Origin: Bryobacterales bacterium
Lineage (GTDB): Bacteria > Acidobacteriota > Terriglobia > Bryobacterales > Bryobacteraceae
NCBI GenBank assembly: GCA_003142355.1
Contig: PLMF01000221.1
Location: 1 to 5,264, forward strand
Reading direction: 5' to 3'
DNA: 5,264 bases
The notes below the pieces were generated by a model. It did not search any database, was not told where the DNA came from, and worked only from the letters and a program-made list of their open reading frames with translations. Positions 1-5,264 of this stretch are shown one piece after another. Numbering within the stretch: the stretch's first letter is position 1; each line of letters begins with the position of its first letter. A program made the position numbers and the translations under genes.

Positions 1-1835
1 TCGGCGTCCACCGGCGGCGTATTGAAGAGCAGGCTCTCCGCCAGGCGGCGCTCTTCTTCGGGAATCGACGCAAACCGCTCCAGTTTCTCCGCGTTGACGA
101 TGGCCAGATCCAGCCCCGCCTTGGTCGCGTAGTAAAGGAAGACGGAGTTCACCACCTCGCGCGCCGCCGCCGGCAGCCCGAAAGAGACGTTGGAAATCCC
201 CAGCACCGTTTTTATGTACGGCAGCCTCTCCTTGACCAGCCGCACGCCTTCGATGGTTTCCACCGCCGCGCCGATGTAGTTGGCGTCGCCCGTGGCGCAG
301 GGAAACACCAGCGGATCGATGATGATGTCCTCCGGTGGAATGCCGTATTTATCGGTGAGCAGCTTATAGGACCGCTCCGCCACCGCCAGTTTGCGCTCGC
401 GCGTGAATGCCTGCGCCTGCTGCTTGTCCTCGTCGATGGAGCCCACGATCAGGGCCGCGCCGTAGCTCTTCGCGAGGGGGCAGATGCGCGCGAACTTCTC
501 TTCGCCGTCCTCCAGGTTGATGGAGTTGATGATGCTCTTGCCCTGGCAATACGTGAGCGCCAGCTCGACGGCTTTGGGATCGGTGGTATCGATCATGAGC
601 GGCGCCTTGATCTTGCGGATCAGCTTCTCATAGAAGGGCGGGACGTCGGCGATTTCGTCGCGGTCGGCGCTTTGCAGGCACACGTCGACAATGTGCGCGC
701 CGTTGCGGACCTGCCGGCGCGCGATCTCGCTGGCCTCTTCCCATTTCTCCTCCGCCACCATGTTCTTGAACAGCCGGCTGCCGATGACGTTGGTGCGCTC
801 ACCCACGATCAGCGGCCGGTTGCTTTCTTCGGCCTCCACCAGGTCGATGCCCGAATAATAGGCGCGGTGCGAGCGAGCGGGCAGCCGCCGCGGGCGCTTG
901 CCCTCCGCCATCTGCGCGATGGCCCGGATGTGGGCGTCGGTCGAGCCGCAGCAGCCGCCCACCATGTTGAGCCAGCCGTTCTCGATGAACCGTTCGAGCT
1001 GCGCCGCGAGCGAGGTGGGCGTCTCGAGATACTGGCCATCCTCGTTGGGCAGCCCGGCGTTGGGATAGCACGAAACGCGAACCGGGACCATCTCACTGAT
1101 GGTGCGTATGTGGTCGGTCATGAACTCCGGGCCGGTAGCGCAGTTGAGGCCGATGGAAAGCAGGTCGGCATGCGCCACCGAAGCGCAGAACGCGTCCGCG
1201 GTCTGCCCCGCGAGCATGGTGCCCATTCGCTCGATGGTGCCCGAGACCATGGTGGGGATGCTCCGGCCTAGTTCGCTGCGCAGCCGTTCGATGGCAACGA
1301 GCGCGGCCTTGACGTTGCGCGTGTCCTGGCAGGTTTCGACCAGGAGAATGTCCGCGCCGCCCGCCATCAGGGCGCTGGCTTGTTGGTAGAAGTTCTCGAC
1401 CAGTTGCGGAAACGTGACGCCGCCGGCAACCGTGATGGCCTTGGTGGTAGGCCCCATGGAGCCGGCGACGAACCGCGGCCTGGCGGCCGTCGAGAATTCT
1501 TCCGCCGCCTGCCGTGCGAGTTTCGCGGCGGTAAAGTTCAGCTCGTAGGCATGGTCCGCGAGTCCATACTCGGCCAGCACCAGCTTCGCGCCCCCGAAGG
1601 AATTGGTCTCGACCACATCCGAGCCGGCCTTCAAGTAAGCGCGATGGATGCCGAGCACCACATCCGGCCGGGTGCGCACGAGGTTTTCATTGCACCCTTC
1701 GAGCGCCGCGCCGCCGAAGTCCTCGGCGGTCAGCCGCTGTTGTTGCAGCATGGTCCCCATGGCCCCGTCGAGGACGAGTACACGCTGCGCCAGGATGTCT
1801 TCGAGCGCTTGCAGGCGCTCCTCGGGTGTGGCCAT
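1..1835 (-). CDS. metH: Cobalamin-dependent methionine synthase (5-methyltetrahydrofolate--homocysteine methyltransferase), N-terminal part, cut by window edge
   Basis: Cytoplasmic enzyme that transfers a methyl group from 5-methyltetrahydrofolate through cobalamin to homocysteine, giving methionine. The frame is open from the ATG at 1835 to the left edge: 611 whole codons, about half of a usual MetH of roughly 1,200 residues. The homocysteine-binding barrel (about residues 10-325) contains LVLDGAMGTM at 20-29 and VETNSFGG. The three zinc ligands are present: C232 in LNCATGP, and C295-C296 in GGCCGS. The 63-residue spacing matches C247/C310/C311 of the E. coli enzyme. The pterin-binding barrel (about 335 onward) shows VGERTNVIGS at 344-353, MIDTTDP around D416, NSINLEDG at 437-444 and GISNVSFGLP around N549. 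The B12-binding and reactivation domains must lie beyond the edge. The start is favoured because MATPEERLQ leads directly into the barrel; the Shine-Dalgarno sequence is weak (GAAGAAAG, about 10 bases upstream). No frameshift or missing ligand is seen. Family identity is very secure. Confidence 0.97.
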   Translation of the reverse strand, partial: MATPEERLQALEDILAQRVLVLDGAMGTMLQQQRLTAEDFGGAALEGCNENLVRTRPDVVLGIHRAYLKAGSDVVETNSFGGAKLVLAEYGLADHAYELNFTAAKLARQAAEEFSTAARPRFVAGSMGPTTKAITVAGGVTFPQLVENFYQQASALMAGGADILLVETCQDTRNVKAALVAIERLRSELGRSIPTMVSGTIERMGTMLAGQTADAFCASVAHADLLSIGLNCATGPEFMTDHIRTISEMVPVRVSCYPNAGLPNEDGQYLETPTSLAAQLERFIENGWLNMVGGCCGSTDAHIRAIAQMAEGKRPRRLPARSHRAYYSGIDLVEAEESNRPLIVGERTNVIGSRLFKNMVAEEKWEEASEIARRQVRNGAHIVDVCLQSADRDEIADVPPFYEKLIRKIKAPLMIDTTDPKAVELALTYCQGKSIINSINLEDGEEKFARICPLAKSYGAALIVGSIDEDKQQAQAFTRERKLAVAERSYKLLTDKYGIPPEDIIIDPLVFPCATGDANYIGAAVETIEGVRLVKERLPYIKTVLGISNVSFGLPAAAREVVNSVFLYYATKAGLDLAIVNAEKLERFASIPEEERRLAESLLFNTPPVDA

Positions 1836-1873
1836 ATGGGGTGTGCTTTCTTCAGTTTAGCAGGGGGACGCGG

Positions 1874-1881
1874 AGTATAAT
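1874..1881. promoter_or_regulatory. Candidate divergent promoter: overlapping opposed -10 hexamers between metH and the DUF2442 gene
   Basis: The plus strand reads TATAAT at 1876-1881, a perfect sigma-70 -10 hexamer. The minus strand reads TATACT over 1879-1874, five of six matches. The minus-strand element would start metH RNA near 1867, giving a leader of about 32 bases, which is reasonable. The plus-strand element would start RNA near 1888, just ahead of the ATG at 1895. No convincing -35 box lies 16-18 bases upstream on either strand, so both calls rest on the -10 match alone. The gap between the two start codons (44 bp) is too small for a SAM or cobalamin riboswitch ahead of metH. Confidence 0.35.
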
Positions 1882-2128
1882 GGATGGCAGACGAATGCCG
1901 GATGTCCTGATGATCGCGCCGACACCAGACGCGCTGACAATCGTAACCGGCAGGGGCACGTACAGAATTCCGTGGGAGCAGTGTTCTCCCACGCTCGCCC
2001 GAGCGAGCTGGCTGGAGCGAAGCCGCGCGGAGATGTCTCCGTCCGGATACGGAATTCATTGGCCGCTGCTCGACGAGGACTTGGCCATCGGTCCGCTGCT
2101 GAAGTCCGTGGAACATCCGCTCCCTTAG
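1880..2128 (+). CDS. DUF2442 domain-containing small protein
   Basis: An 82-residue soluble protein with no signal peptide or membrane segment. It opens with MPDVLMIAPTPDALTI (from residue 6), a typical DUF2442 first strand. It carries the family's C-terminal signature SPSGYGIHWPLLDEDLAI at residues 53-70, followed by GPLLK. Length is normal for a complete single-domain member. The biochemical function of DUF2442 is unknown; such genes often sit beside a DUF4160 gene, and the pair is sometimes discussed as toxin-antitoxin-like. No DUF4160 gene is next to this one. Two starts compete. The ATG at 1880 has GGAG four bases upstream; the ATG at 1895 begins exactly at the conserved MPDVL but has no good ribosome site. 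A TATAAT overlaps the 1880 ATG, so if that is the promoter the 1895 start (77 residues) is correct. A GTG at 1826 would overlap the metH start and is unlikely. Family assignment is fairly sure; the start is not. Confidence 0.82.
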   Translation: MDGRRMPDVLMIAPTPDALTIVTGRGTYRIPWEQCSPTLARASWLERSRAEMSPSGYGIHWPLLDEDLAIGPLLKSVEHPLP

Positions 2129-2143
2129 AAACTCTGGAGAAAT

Positions 2144-2159
2144 CGCCCGCAAGCGGGCG
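2144..2159. repeat. Short GC-rich inverted repeat (7-bp arms)
   Basis: CGCCCGC at 2144-2150 and GCGGGCG at 2153-2159 are perfect inverted copies around AA. As RNA this would give a 6-bp GC stem with a four-base loop, 16 bases after the DUF2442 stop codon. No T-run follows, so it is not a standard intrinsic terminator, although it could hinder transcription or protect a 3' end. It abuts the longer inverted repeat at 2159-2218. Confidence 0.7.
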
Positions 2160-2218
2160 CTGGGCAAGCTAAAGCATGCCCCACAATTCTTGGTGGGGCA
2201 TGCTTTAGCTTGCCCAGC
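2159..2218. repeat. Perfect 26-bp inverted repeat with 8-base loop, REP/BIME-like
   Basis: The left arm at 2159-2184 and right arm at 2193-2218 are exact reverse complements over 26 bases, separated by AATTCTTG. Each arm also holds a smaller imperfect palindrome, as in GCATGCTTTAGCTTGC on the right arm, so each half can fold alone or the two can pair. The right arm with its loop edge begins TGGTGGGGCA (2191-2200); the same 10 bases open a palindromic unit at 5187-5212. Head-sharing units in inverted pairs resemble REP/BIME elements. No T-tract follows on either strand, which argues against a simple bidirectional terminator. The inverted repeat is seen directly; the repeat-family reading is inferred. 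Confidence 0.85.
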
Positions 2219-2270
2219 TCAGAATGAGGCGTCGTACTGGGCTGACGCGTGAATAAAAGCGGTTCTAACG

Positions 2271-2276
2271 GATAAT
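2271..2276 (+). promoter_or_regulatory. Candidate -10 element ahead of the CocE-family gene
   Basis: GATAAT matches the -10 consensus at five of six positions and ends seven bases before the ATG at 2284. With normal spacing, transcription would begin at or beside the start codon, giving a leaderless or nearly leaderless mRNA. The alternative, a leadered message, would depend on a poor Shine-Dalgarno match (AGGT at 2277-2280, three bases from the ATG). No good -35 box is present at 16-18 bases; CTGACG at 2242-2247 is too far upstream. Confidence 0.25.
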
Positions 2277-2283
2277 AGGTAAC

Positions 2284-4713
2284 ATGAACCGCGCATTCCT
2301 TTTGCTCGCGATAGCAGTACTGGCCGCCACCCCCGCCTTTCCGCAACCCGCTCCCCTCTCCGGGTTCTCCGACGAGGGAACGTTCGTGTTCTTCGTGAAT
2401 GAAGAACGCGTTGTCACCCATACCTTCAACTGGAAGACCGACGGCACGTTTGAGAGCAAGACCGTGACCTCCGTGGCGGGGCAAACCGCCGAATCCACCC
2501 TCACCATTACCCCGGACGCGGAGGGGCGCTGGACGGCGGCGGTGATGGAAAGCGCGGCTGGCAAGGTGGTCATCAAGCGCGACGGCGCCGACGTTACCAC
2601 GACCGTCCGCGATAAGCCGACCACCATCCATCTGAAGGAGGATGTGCTCACGCTCCAGGGCACGTCGCTGGCCCTCATCAGCCAGGCGCTGCGGCGGTAT
2701 GACGCGGCCAAAGGCGGCAGGCAGGAGTTCCCTTGCCTGGTTCTGGGTGGCGGTGCGGTCACCGTATCCGTGGAGCGCAAGCAGGCCGTGGAGCGCACCG
2801 TGGGCGCGCGCGATCTTTCGCTCACCGAGTGGGTGTACGGCGTCGCCGGCACCGACATCAGCGTGCTCGCGGACAAGGATGGCCGCATCTACTCCGGCGA
2901 GATCCCCGTCCAGCACGCCACGTTCGTGCGGGAAGGATACGAGGCGCTGCGCAAGCCGCCGGTGGAAGATCCACTCATCTCGGCCGCGAAGTACGAGGTC
3001 AAGGTGGATTCCAACGTCATGCTGCCGATGCGCGACGGGGTGAAGCTGGCCACCGATATCTACCTTCCCGTGGGTGTCGAGAAAGCGCCGCTCATCCTGG
3101 TGCGCACGCCTTACAAGAAAGAGATGTCCGAGCTTCAGGGCCGCTATTACGCGCGGCGCGGTCACGCTTTCGCCATTCAGGACACGCGCGGGCGCTTCAG
3201 CTCCCAAGGCCAATGGGAGCCCTTCGTGAACGAGGCCAAGGACGGCTACGACACCATCGAGTGGCTGGCGGCGCAAGCGTGGTCGAACGGCAAGGTGGGG
3301 ATGATCGGCGGTTCGTACCTGGGATGGGTGCAGTGGTTTGCGGCCAGCCAGCATCCGCCGCACCTGGTCACCATGATTCCCAACGTCTCGCCGCCGGACC
3401 CGTTCCACAACATGCCGTACGAGAATGGCGTGTTGTTTCTTTACGGCGGCCTGTGGTGGGCAACCGTGGTGGAGAGCGAGGCCACGGCGGACATCTCGGG
3501 CGCGGCGCTGACGAACGCGCTCGACAAGAAGTTTGGCAAACTGATGAACTCGCTGCCGGTCATCGATCTCGACAAGGCCGTGCTCGGCAAAGAGAACCGG
3601 TACTGGCGAAACTGGATCGCGCATTCATCGGCGCAGGACAAGTATTGGGCCGACACCATGTTTCTGGACAAGCTGAAGGACGTCGACATCCCGGTGTTTC
3701 ATCAATCGGGCTGGTACGACGGCGACGGCATCGGCACCAAGCTGAACTACCTCAAGATGGCGAGTTACGGCCACGCTAATCAGAAGCTGACCATCGGCCC
3801 GTGGCCACACAGCGATACGGCCTCGCGGCGGTACGGGGACCACGATTTCGGGCCGCAGGCGATCATCGACTTGCAGCGCGACTATCTCCGGTGGTTCGAC
3901 TACTGGCTGAAGGGCATCGACAACGGGATTATAGAGGAGCCGCTGGTGAGTATCTTCGCCATGGGGTCGAACAAGTGGCTGCAAGGGCCGAAATACCCGC
4001 TGCCGGAGACGCGCTTCGAGAAGCTGTACCTCACCAGCGGCGGGCACGCCAACACGTCGAAGGGCGATGGCAAATTGAGCTTCACACCTCCGGCCGCCGC
4101 GGCGCCGCCGGACCGGTACGTCTACGATCCCGGCGATCCCACGCCCGATCCGGCGTTCCTGGAGCGCACCGCGGAGGAAGAGAAGATTGCGCGTCCGCAG
4201 GCGGAGTTGAAGAAGGAAGCCGAAGGACAGCGCGACAAGGTCACGGCGGCGCGCCAGGACATTCTGGTCTACGTTACCGAGCCGTTCGAGAAGCCTTACA
4301 CCATCGCGGGGCCGGTTTCCGCGGTGATCTACGCTTCCAGTTCGGCGCGCGATACGGATTGGTTCGTGCACTTCATCGAGGTGGACGAGAAGGGCAAGTT
4401 CTGGCCGCTGTTCGCGGTGAGCGCCGGCAAGGTGCGGGCGCGCTACCGCAATTCCATCAGCAAGGCCGAGTTCCCGAAGCCGGGCCGGATTTATGCGTAC
4501 ACCATCGACCTTTGGCACACGGGGATGACGATTCAGCCGGGCCACCGCCTGCGGATCGAAGTGGCGTCGGCGGAGTTCCCCCTGTTTGAACGGAATCTCA
4601 ACACCGGCGGGAACAACGAGACCGAAACCAGCTTCGTTTCCGCGAAACAGGCGATTTACCACGATGCGAAGCATCCATCGCACATTCTGTTGCCGATGAT
4701 TCCGGAGAAGTGA
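2284..4713 (+). CDS. Secreted CocE/NonD-family serine hydrolase (peptidase S15 fold, PepX C-terminal domain)
   Basis: An 809-residue exported alpha/beta hydrolase of the family that includes cocaine esterase, glutaryl-7-ACA acylase, alpha-amino-acid ester hydrolase and X-Pro dipeptidyl peptidase. Residues 1 to about 20 form a signal peptide (MNR then a hydrophobic run to TPAFPQ). Residues 24-230 are a strand-rich region I do not recognise. The S15 domain (about 240-540) starts at LPMRDGVKLATDIYLP. The triad is visible: S344 in GGSYLG, D479 in GWYDG, H509 in GPWPH. Y277 (RTPYKK) and Y345 are the expected oxyanion-hole positions. The PepX_C beta-sandwich (about 660-806) begins ILVYVTEPF and includes AGPVSAVIYASSSARDTDW. 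Family members such as Rhodococcus CocE have about 570 residues; the N-terminal region explains the excess. A charged stretch (627-658) lies just before PepX_C. The ATG at 2284 leads directly into the signal peptide. The substrate is unknown: an ester, amide or N-terminal peptide bond are all possible. The family and catalytic residues are secure; the substrate is not. Confidence 0.95.
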   Translation: MNRAFLLLAIAVLAATPAFPQPAPLSGFSDEGTFVFFVNEERVVTHTFNWKTDGTFESKTVTSVAGQTAESTLTITPDAEGRWTAAVMESAAGKVVIKRDGADVTTTVRDKPTTIHLKEDVLTLQGTSLALISQALRRYDAAKGGRQEFPCLVLGGGAVTVSVERKQAVERTVGARDLSLTEWVYGVAGTDISVLADKDGRIYSGEIPVQHATFVREGYEALRKPPVEDPLISAAKYEVKVDSNVMLPMRDGVKLATDIYLPVGVEKAPLILVRTPYKKEMSELQGRYYARRGHAFAIQDTRGRFSSQGQWEPFVNEAKDGYDTIEWLAAQAWSNGKVGMIGGSYLGWVQWFAASQHPPHLVTMIPNVSPPDPFHNMPYENGVLFLYGGLWWATVVESEATADISGAALTNALDKKFGKLMNSLPVIDLDKAVLGKENRYWRNWIAHSSAQDKYWADTMFLDKLKDVDIPVFHQSGWYDGDGIGTKLNYLKMASYGHANQKLTIGPWPHSDTASRRYGDHDFGPQAIIDLQRDYLRWFDYWLKGIDNGIIEEPLVSIFAMGSNKWLQGPKYPLPETRFEKLYLTSGGHANTSKGDGKLSFTPPAAAAPPDRYVYDPGDPTPDPAFLERTAEEEKIARPQAELKKEAEGQRDKVTAARQDILVYVTEPFEKPYTIAGPVSAVIYASSSARDTDWFVHFIEVDEKGKFWPLFAVSAGKVRARYRNSISKAEFPKPGRIYAYTIDLWHTGMTIQPGHRLRIEVASAEFPLFERNLNTGGNNETETSFVSAKQAIYHDAKHPSHILLPMIPEK

Positions 4714-4732
4714 GGGCGCTATCCTAAGAGAC

Positions 4733-5182
4733 ATGAGTGATAGGAAACTTTTTCGTACCGGGATGGCGCTGCTCGCCCTGTGTGCGGCCCTGCCGGCCCT
4801 GGGCGCCCCGCCCCAGGATCGGCGCGGCGGCGGGCCAGGGTTCAGTTGGAACAACACCGTTGACTTCCGCGGCCAGGGGCACGGCTCCTCGAGGCTGAAC
4901 GACTCCGCCGAGCACCGGCTCCTCGCCGTGAGCGTCAATGTCGATCGCGGTGGCAGGATACTGGTATCGTTCCGCGGCGAAAAGGGCCAGCCGCCGCTGG
5001 CGTTTACCGGCACGGTGATCGCATCGGAAGGCGGCCGGCTGAAAGCCGATGTCGTGAGCGAGGACCGAAGACTGCACGGGCCGATGTACATCTCGGTAGA
5101 TGATAAAAGGAACGTCAACAGCATCACGCTCGAAGCCACCGACGGGCGCGACCGGCTGCGGGTGAACTGGGATAGAAGATAG
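4733..5182 (+). CDS. Small secreted protein of unknown family
   Basis: A 149-residue protein that I do not recognise. The N-terminus is a clear signal peptide: basic MSDRKLFR, hydrophobic TGMALLALCAALPAL, and probable cleavage after GA at residue 25. C17 is not in a proper lipobox (LALC has Leu at -1), so a lipoprotein is unlikely. The mature part, about 124 residues, starts with an Arg/Gly-rich segment (PPQDRRGGGPG). It then alternates short polar and hydrophobic stretches suggesting a small beta-sheet domain, for example SWNNTVDFRGQGHG, LLAVSVNVDRGGRILVSFRG and NSITLEATDGRDRLRVNW. No catalytic motif, cysteine pair or metal site is visible. It starts 19 bp after the hydrolase stop on the same strand, so the two may be co-transcribed. 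The Shine-Dalgarno match is poor (AAGAG two bases from the ATG), and TATCCT ends seven bases upstream, so its own promoter is possible. The signal peptide, uninterrupted frame and beta-like pattern support a real gene. Confidence 0.75.
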   Translation: MSDRKLFRTGMALLALCAALPALGAPPQDRRGGGPGFSWNNTVDFRGQGHGSSRLNDSAEHRLLAVSVNVDRGGRILVSFRGEKGQPPLAFTGTVIASEGGRLKADVVSEDRRLHGPMYISVDDKRNVNSITLEATDGRDRLRVNWDRR

Positions 5183-5186
5183 GCTC

Positions 5187-5206
5187 GGCAGGCGGCACCG
5201 CCTGCC
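5187..5206. repeat. REP-like palindrome, first unit (inverted orientation)
   Basis: GGCAGGCGG at 5187-5195 and CCGCCTGCC at 5198-5206 are perfect inverted copies around CA, four bases after the stop codon of the small secreted protein gene. Read on the minus strand, the unit is preceded by TGGTGG, giving a 26-base block (5212 to 5187) that matches 23 of 26 bases with the plus-strand block 5234-5259. The hairpin could end or stabilise the upstream transcript, but no T-run follows within reach. Confidence 0.8.
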
Positions 5207-5233
5207 CCACCACTGCAAACACAGGATTTGTTT

Positions 5234-5259
5234 TGGTGGCGCAGGCGGTTCCGCCTGCG
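5234..5259. repeat. REP-like palindrome, second unit (direct orientation)
   Basis: The head TGGTGG (5234-5239) is followed by CGCAGGCGG (5240-5248), TT, and CCGCCTGCG (5251-5259), a perfect 9-base inverted repeat. With the unit at 5187-5212 it forms an inverted pair separated by 21 bases (5213-5233), the same layout as the pair at 2159-2218. The window ends five bases later, so more copies may lie to the right. Confidence 0.8.
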
Positions 5260-5264
5260 ATGGG

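Noticed and set aside
1836..1879. SAM or cobalamin riboswitch controlling metH
   Set aside because: Only 44 bp separate the two divergent start codons, far too short for these riboswitches, and no conserved B12-box-like sequence is seen.
672..1880. Plus-strand open frames at 672-1271 and 1380-1880 opposite metH
   Set aside because: They use the same triplets as metH on the other strand and are by-products of GC-rich codon choice. MetH motifs run continuously across the whole stretch.
2144..2218. Intrinsic terminator after the DUF2442 gene
   Set aside because: The hairpins are strong, but no run of T follows them on either strand, so they were listed as inverted repeats.
2159..2218. Insertion sequence end or MITE
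   Set aside because: The element is only 60 bp, with no obvious target-site duplication and no transposase fragment. The shared head with the repeat at 5187-5264 fits a REP-like unit better.
4733..4807. Lipoprotein signal in the small secreted protein (Cys at residue 17)
   Set aside because: The residue before the cysteine is Leu, which does not fit a lipobox, and a normal signal-peptidase-I site lies further on.
2125..5139. Two very long minus-strand open frames (2125-3624 and 3625-5139) opposite the hydrolase and small secreted protein genes
   Set aside because: Both lie on the same triplets as the hydrolase gene. They stay open because that gene almost never uses TTA, CTA or TCA codons; the break at 3625-3627 is one TCA serine codon. 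Their Arg/His/Pro-rich translations show no domain, whereas the plus strand has a full catalytic triad.
5187..5264. Intrinsic terminator after the small secreted protein gene
   Set aside because: The T-rich TTTGTTTT at 5227-5234 comes about 20 bases after the first hairpin and before the second, so it does not fit terminator geometry.

Overview
The window is GC-rich bacterial DNA (about 60% by eye) with long, closely packed genes. The MetH variant, a secreted CocE-type hydrolase with an extra N-terminal domain, a small secreted protein of unknown family, and GC-rich palindromic repeats between genes together suggest a soil-type Acidobacteriota (Solibacter/Bryobacter-like). That placement is an inference from protein style; there is no rRNA or other marker here.

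Layout: (1) positions 1-1835, minus strand: the first 611 codons of a cobalamin-dependent methionine synthase (metH), which runs off the left edge. (2) 1836-1879: a 44-bp divergent gap with two opposed -10-like hexamers sharing the same bases. (3) 1880-2128, plus strand: a small DUF2442 protein. (4) 2129-2283: a non-coding gap with a 7-bp GC hairpin followed by a perfect 26-bp inverted repeat. (5) 2284-4713, plus strand: a large secreted CocE/NonD-family serine hydrolase (peptidase S15 fold plus PepX C-terminal domain) with an N-terminal extension of about 220 residues. (6) 4733-5182, plus strand: a small secreted protein of unknown family, 19 bp downstream and possibly co-transcribed. (7) 5187-5264: two more palindromes in inverted orientation, sharing a 10-base head with the repeat at 2159-2218.

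How the genes relate: metH makes methionine from homocysteine and methyltetrahydrofolate in the cytoplasm and has no obvious link to the rest. The hydrolase and the small protein both carry export signals and may form a two-gene transcription unit acting outside the cytoplasm; the substrate cannot be read from sequence. DUF2442 stands alone, without the DUF4160 partner it often has.

I see no clear new multi-gene system. The most rewarding items are the REP-like palindrome family, the N-terminal domain of the hydrolase, the uncharacterised secreted protein, and the compact divergent promoter. No tRNA, rRNA, CRISPR array, insertion sequence or riboswitch is visible.
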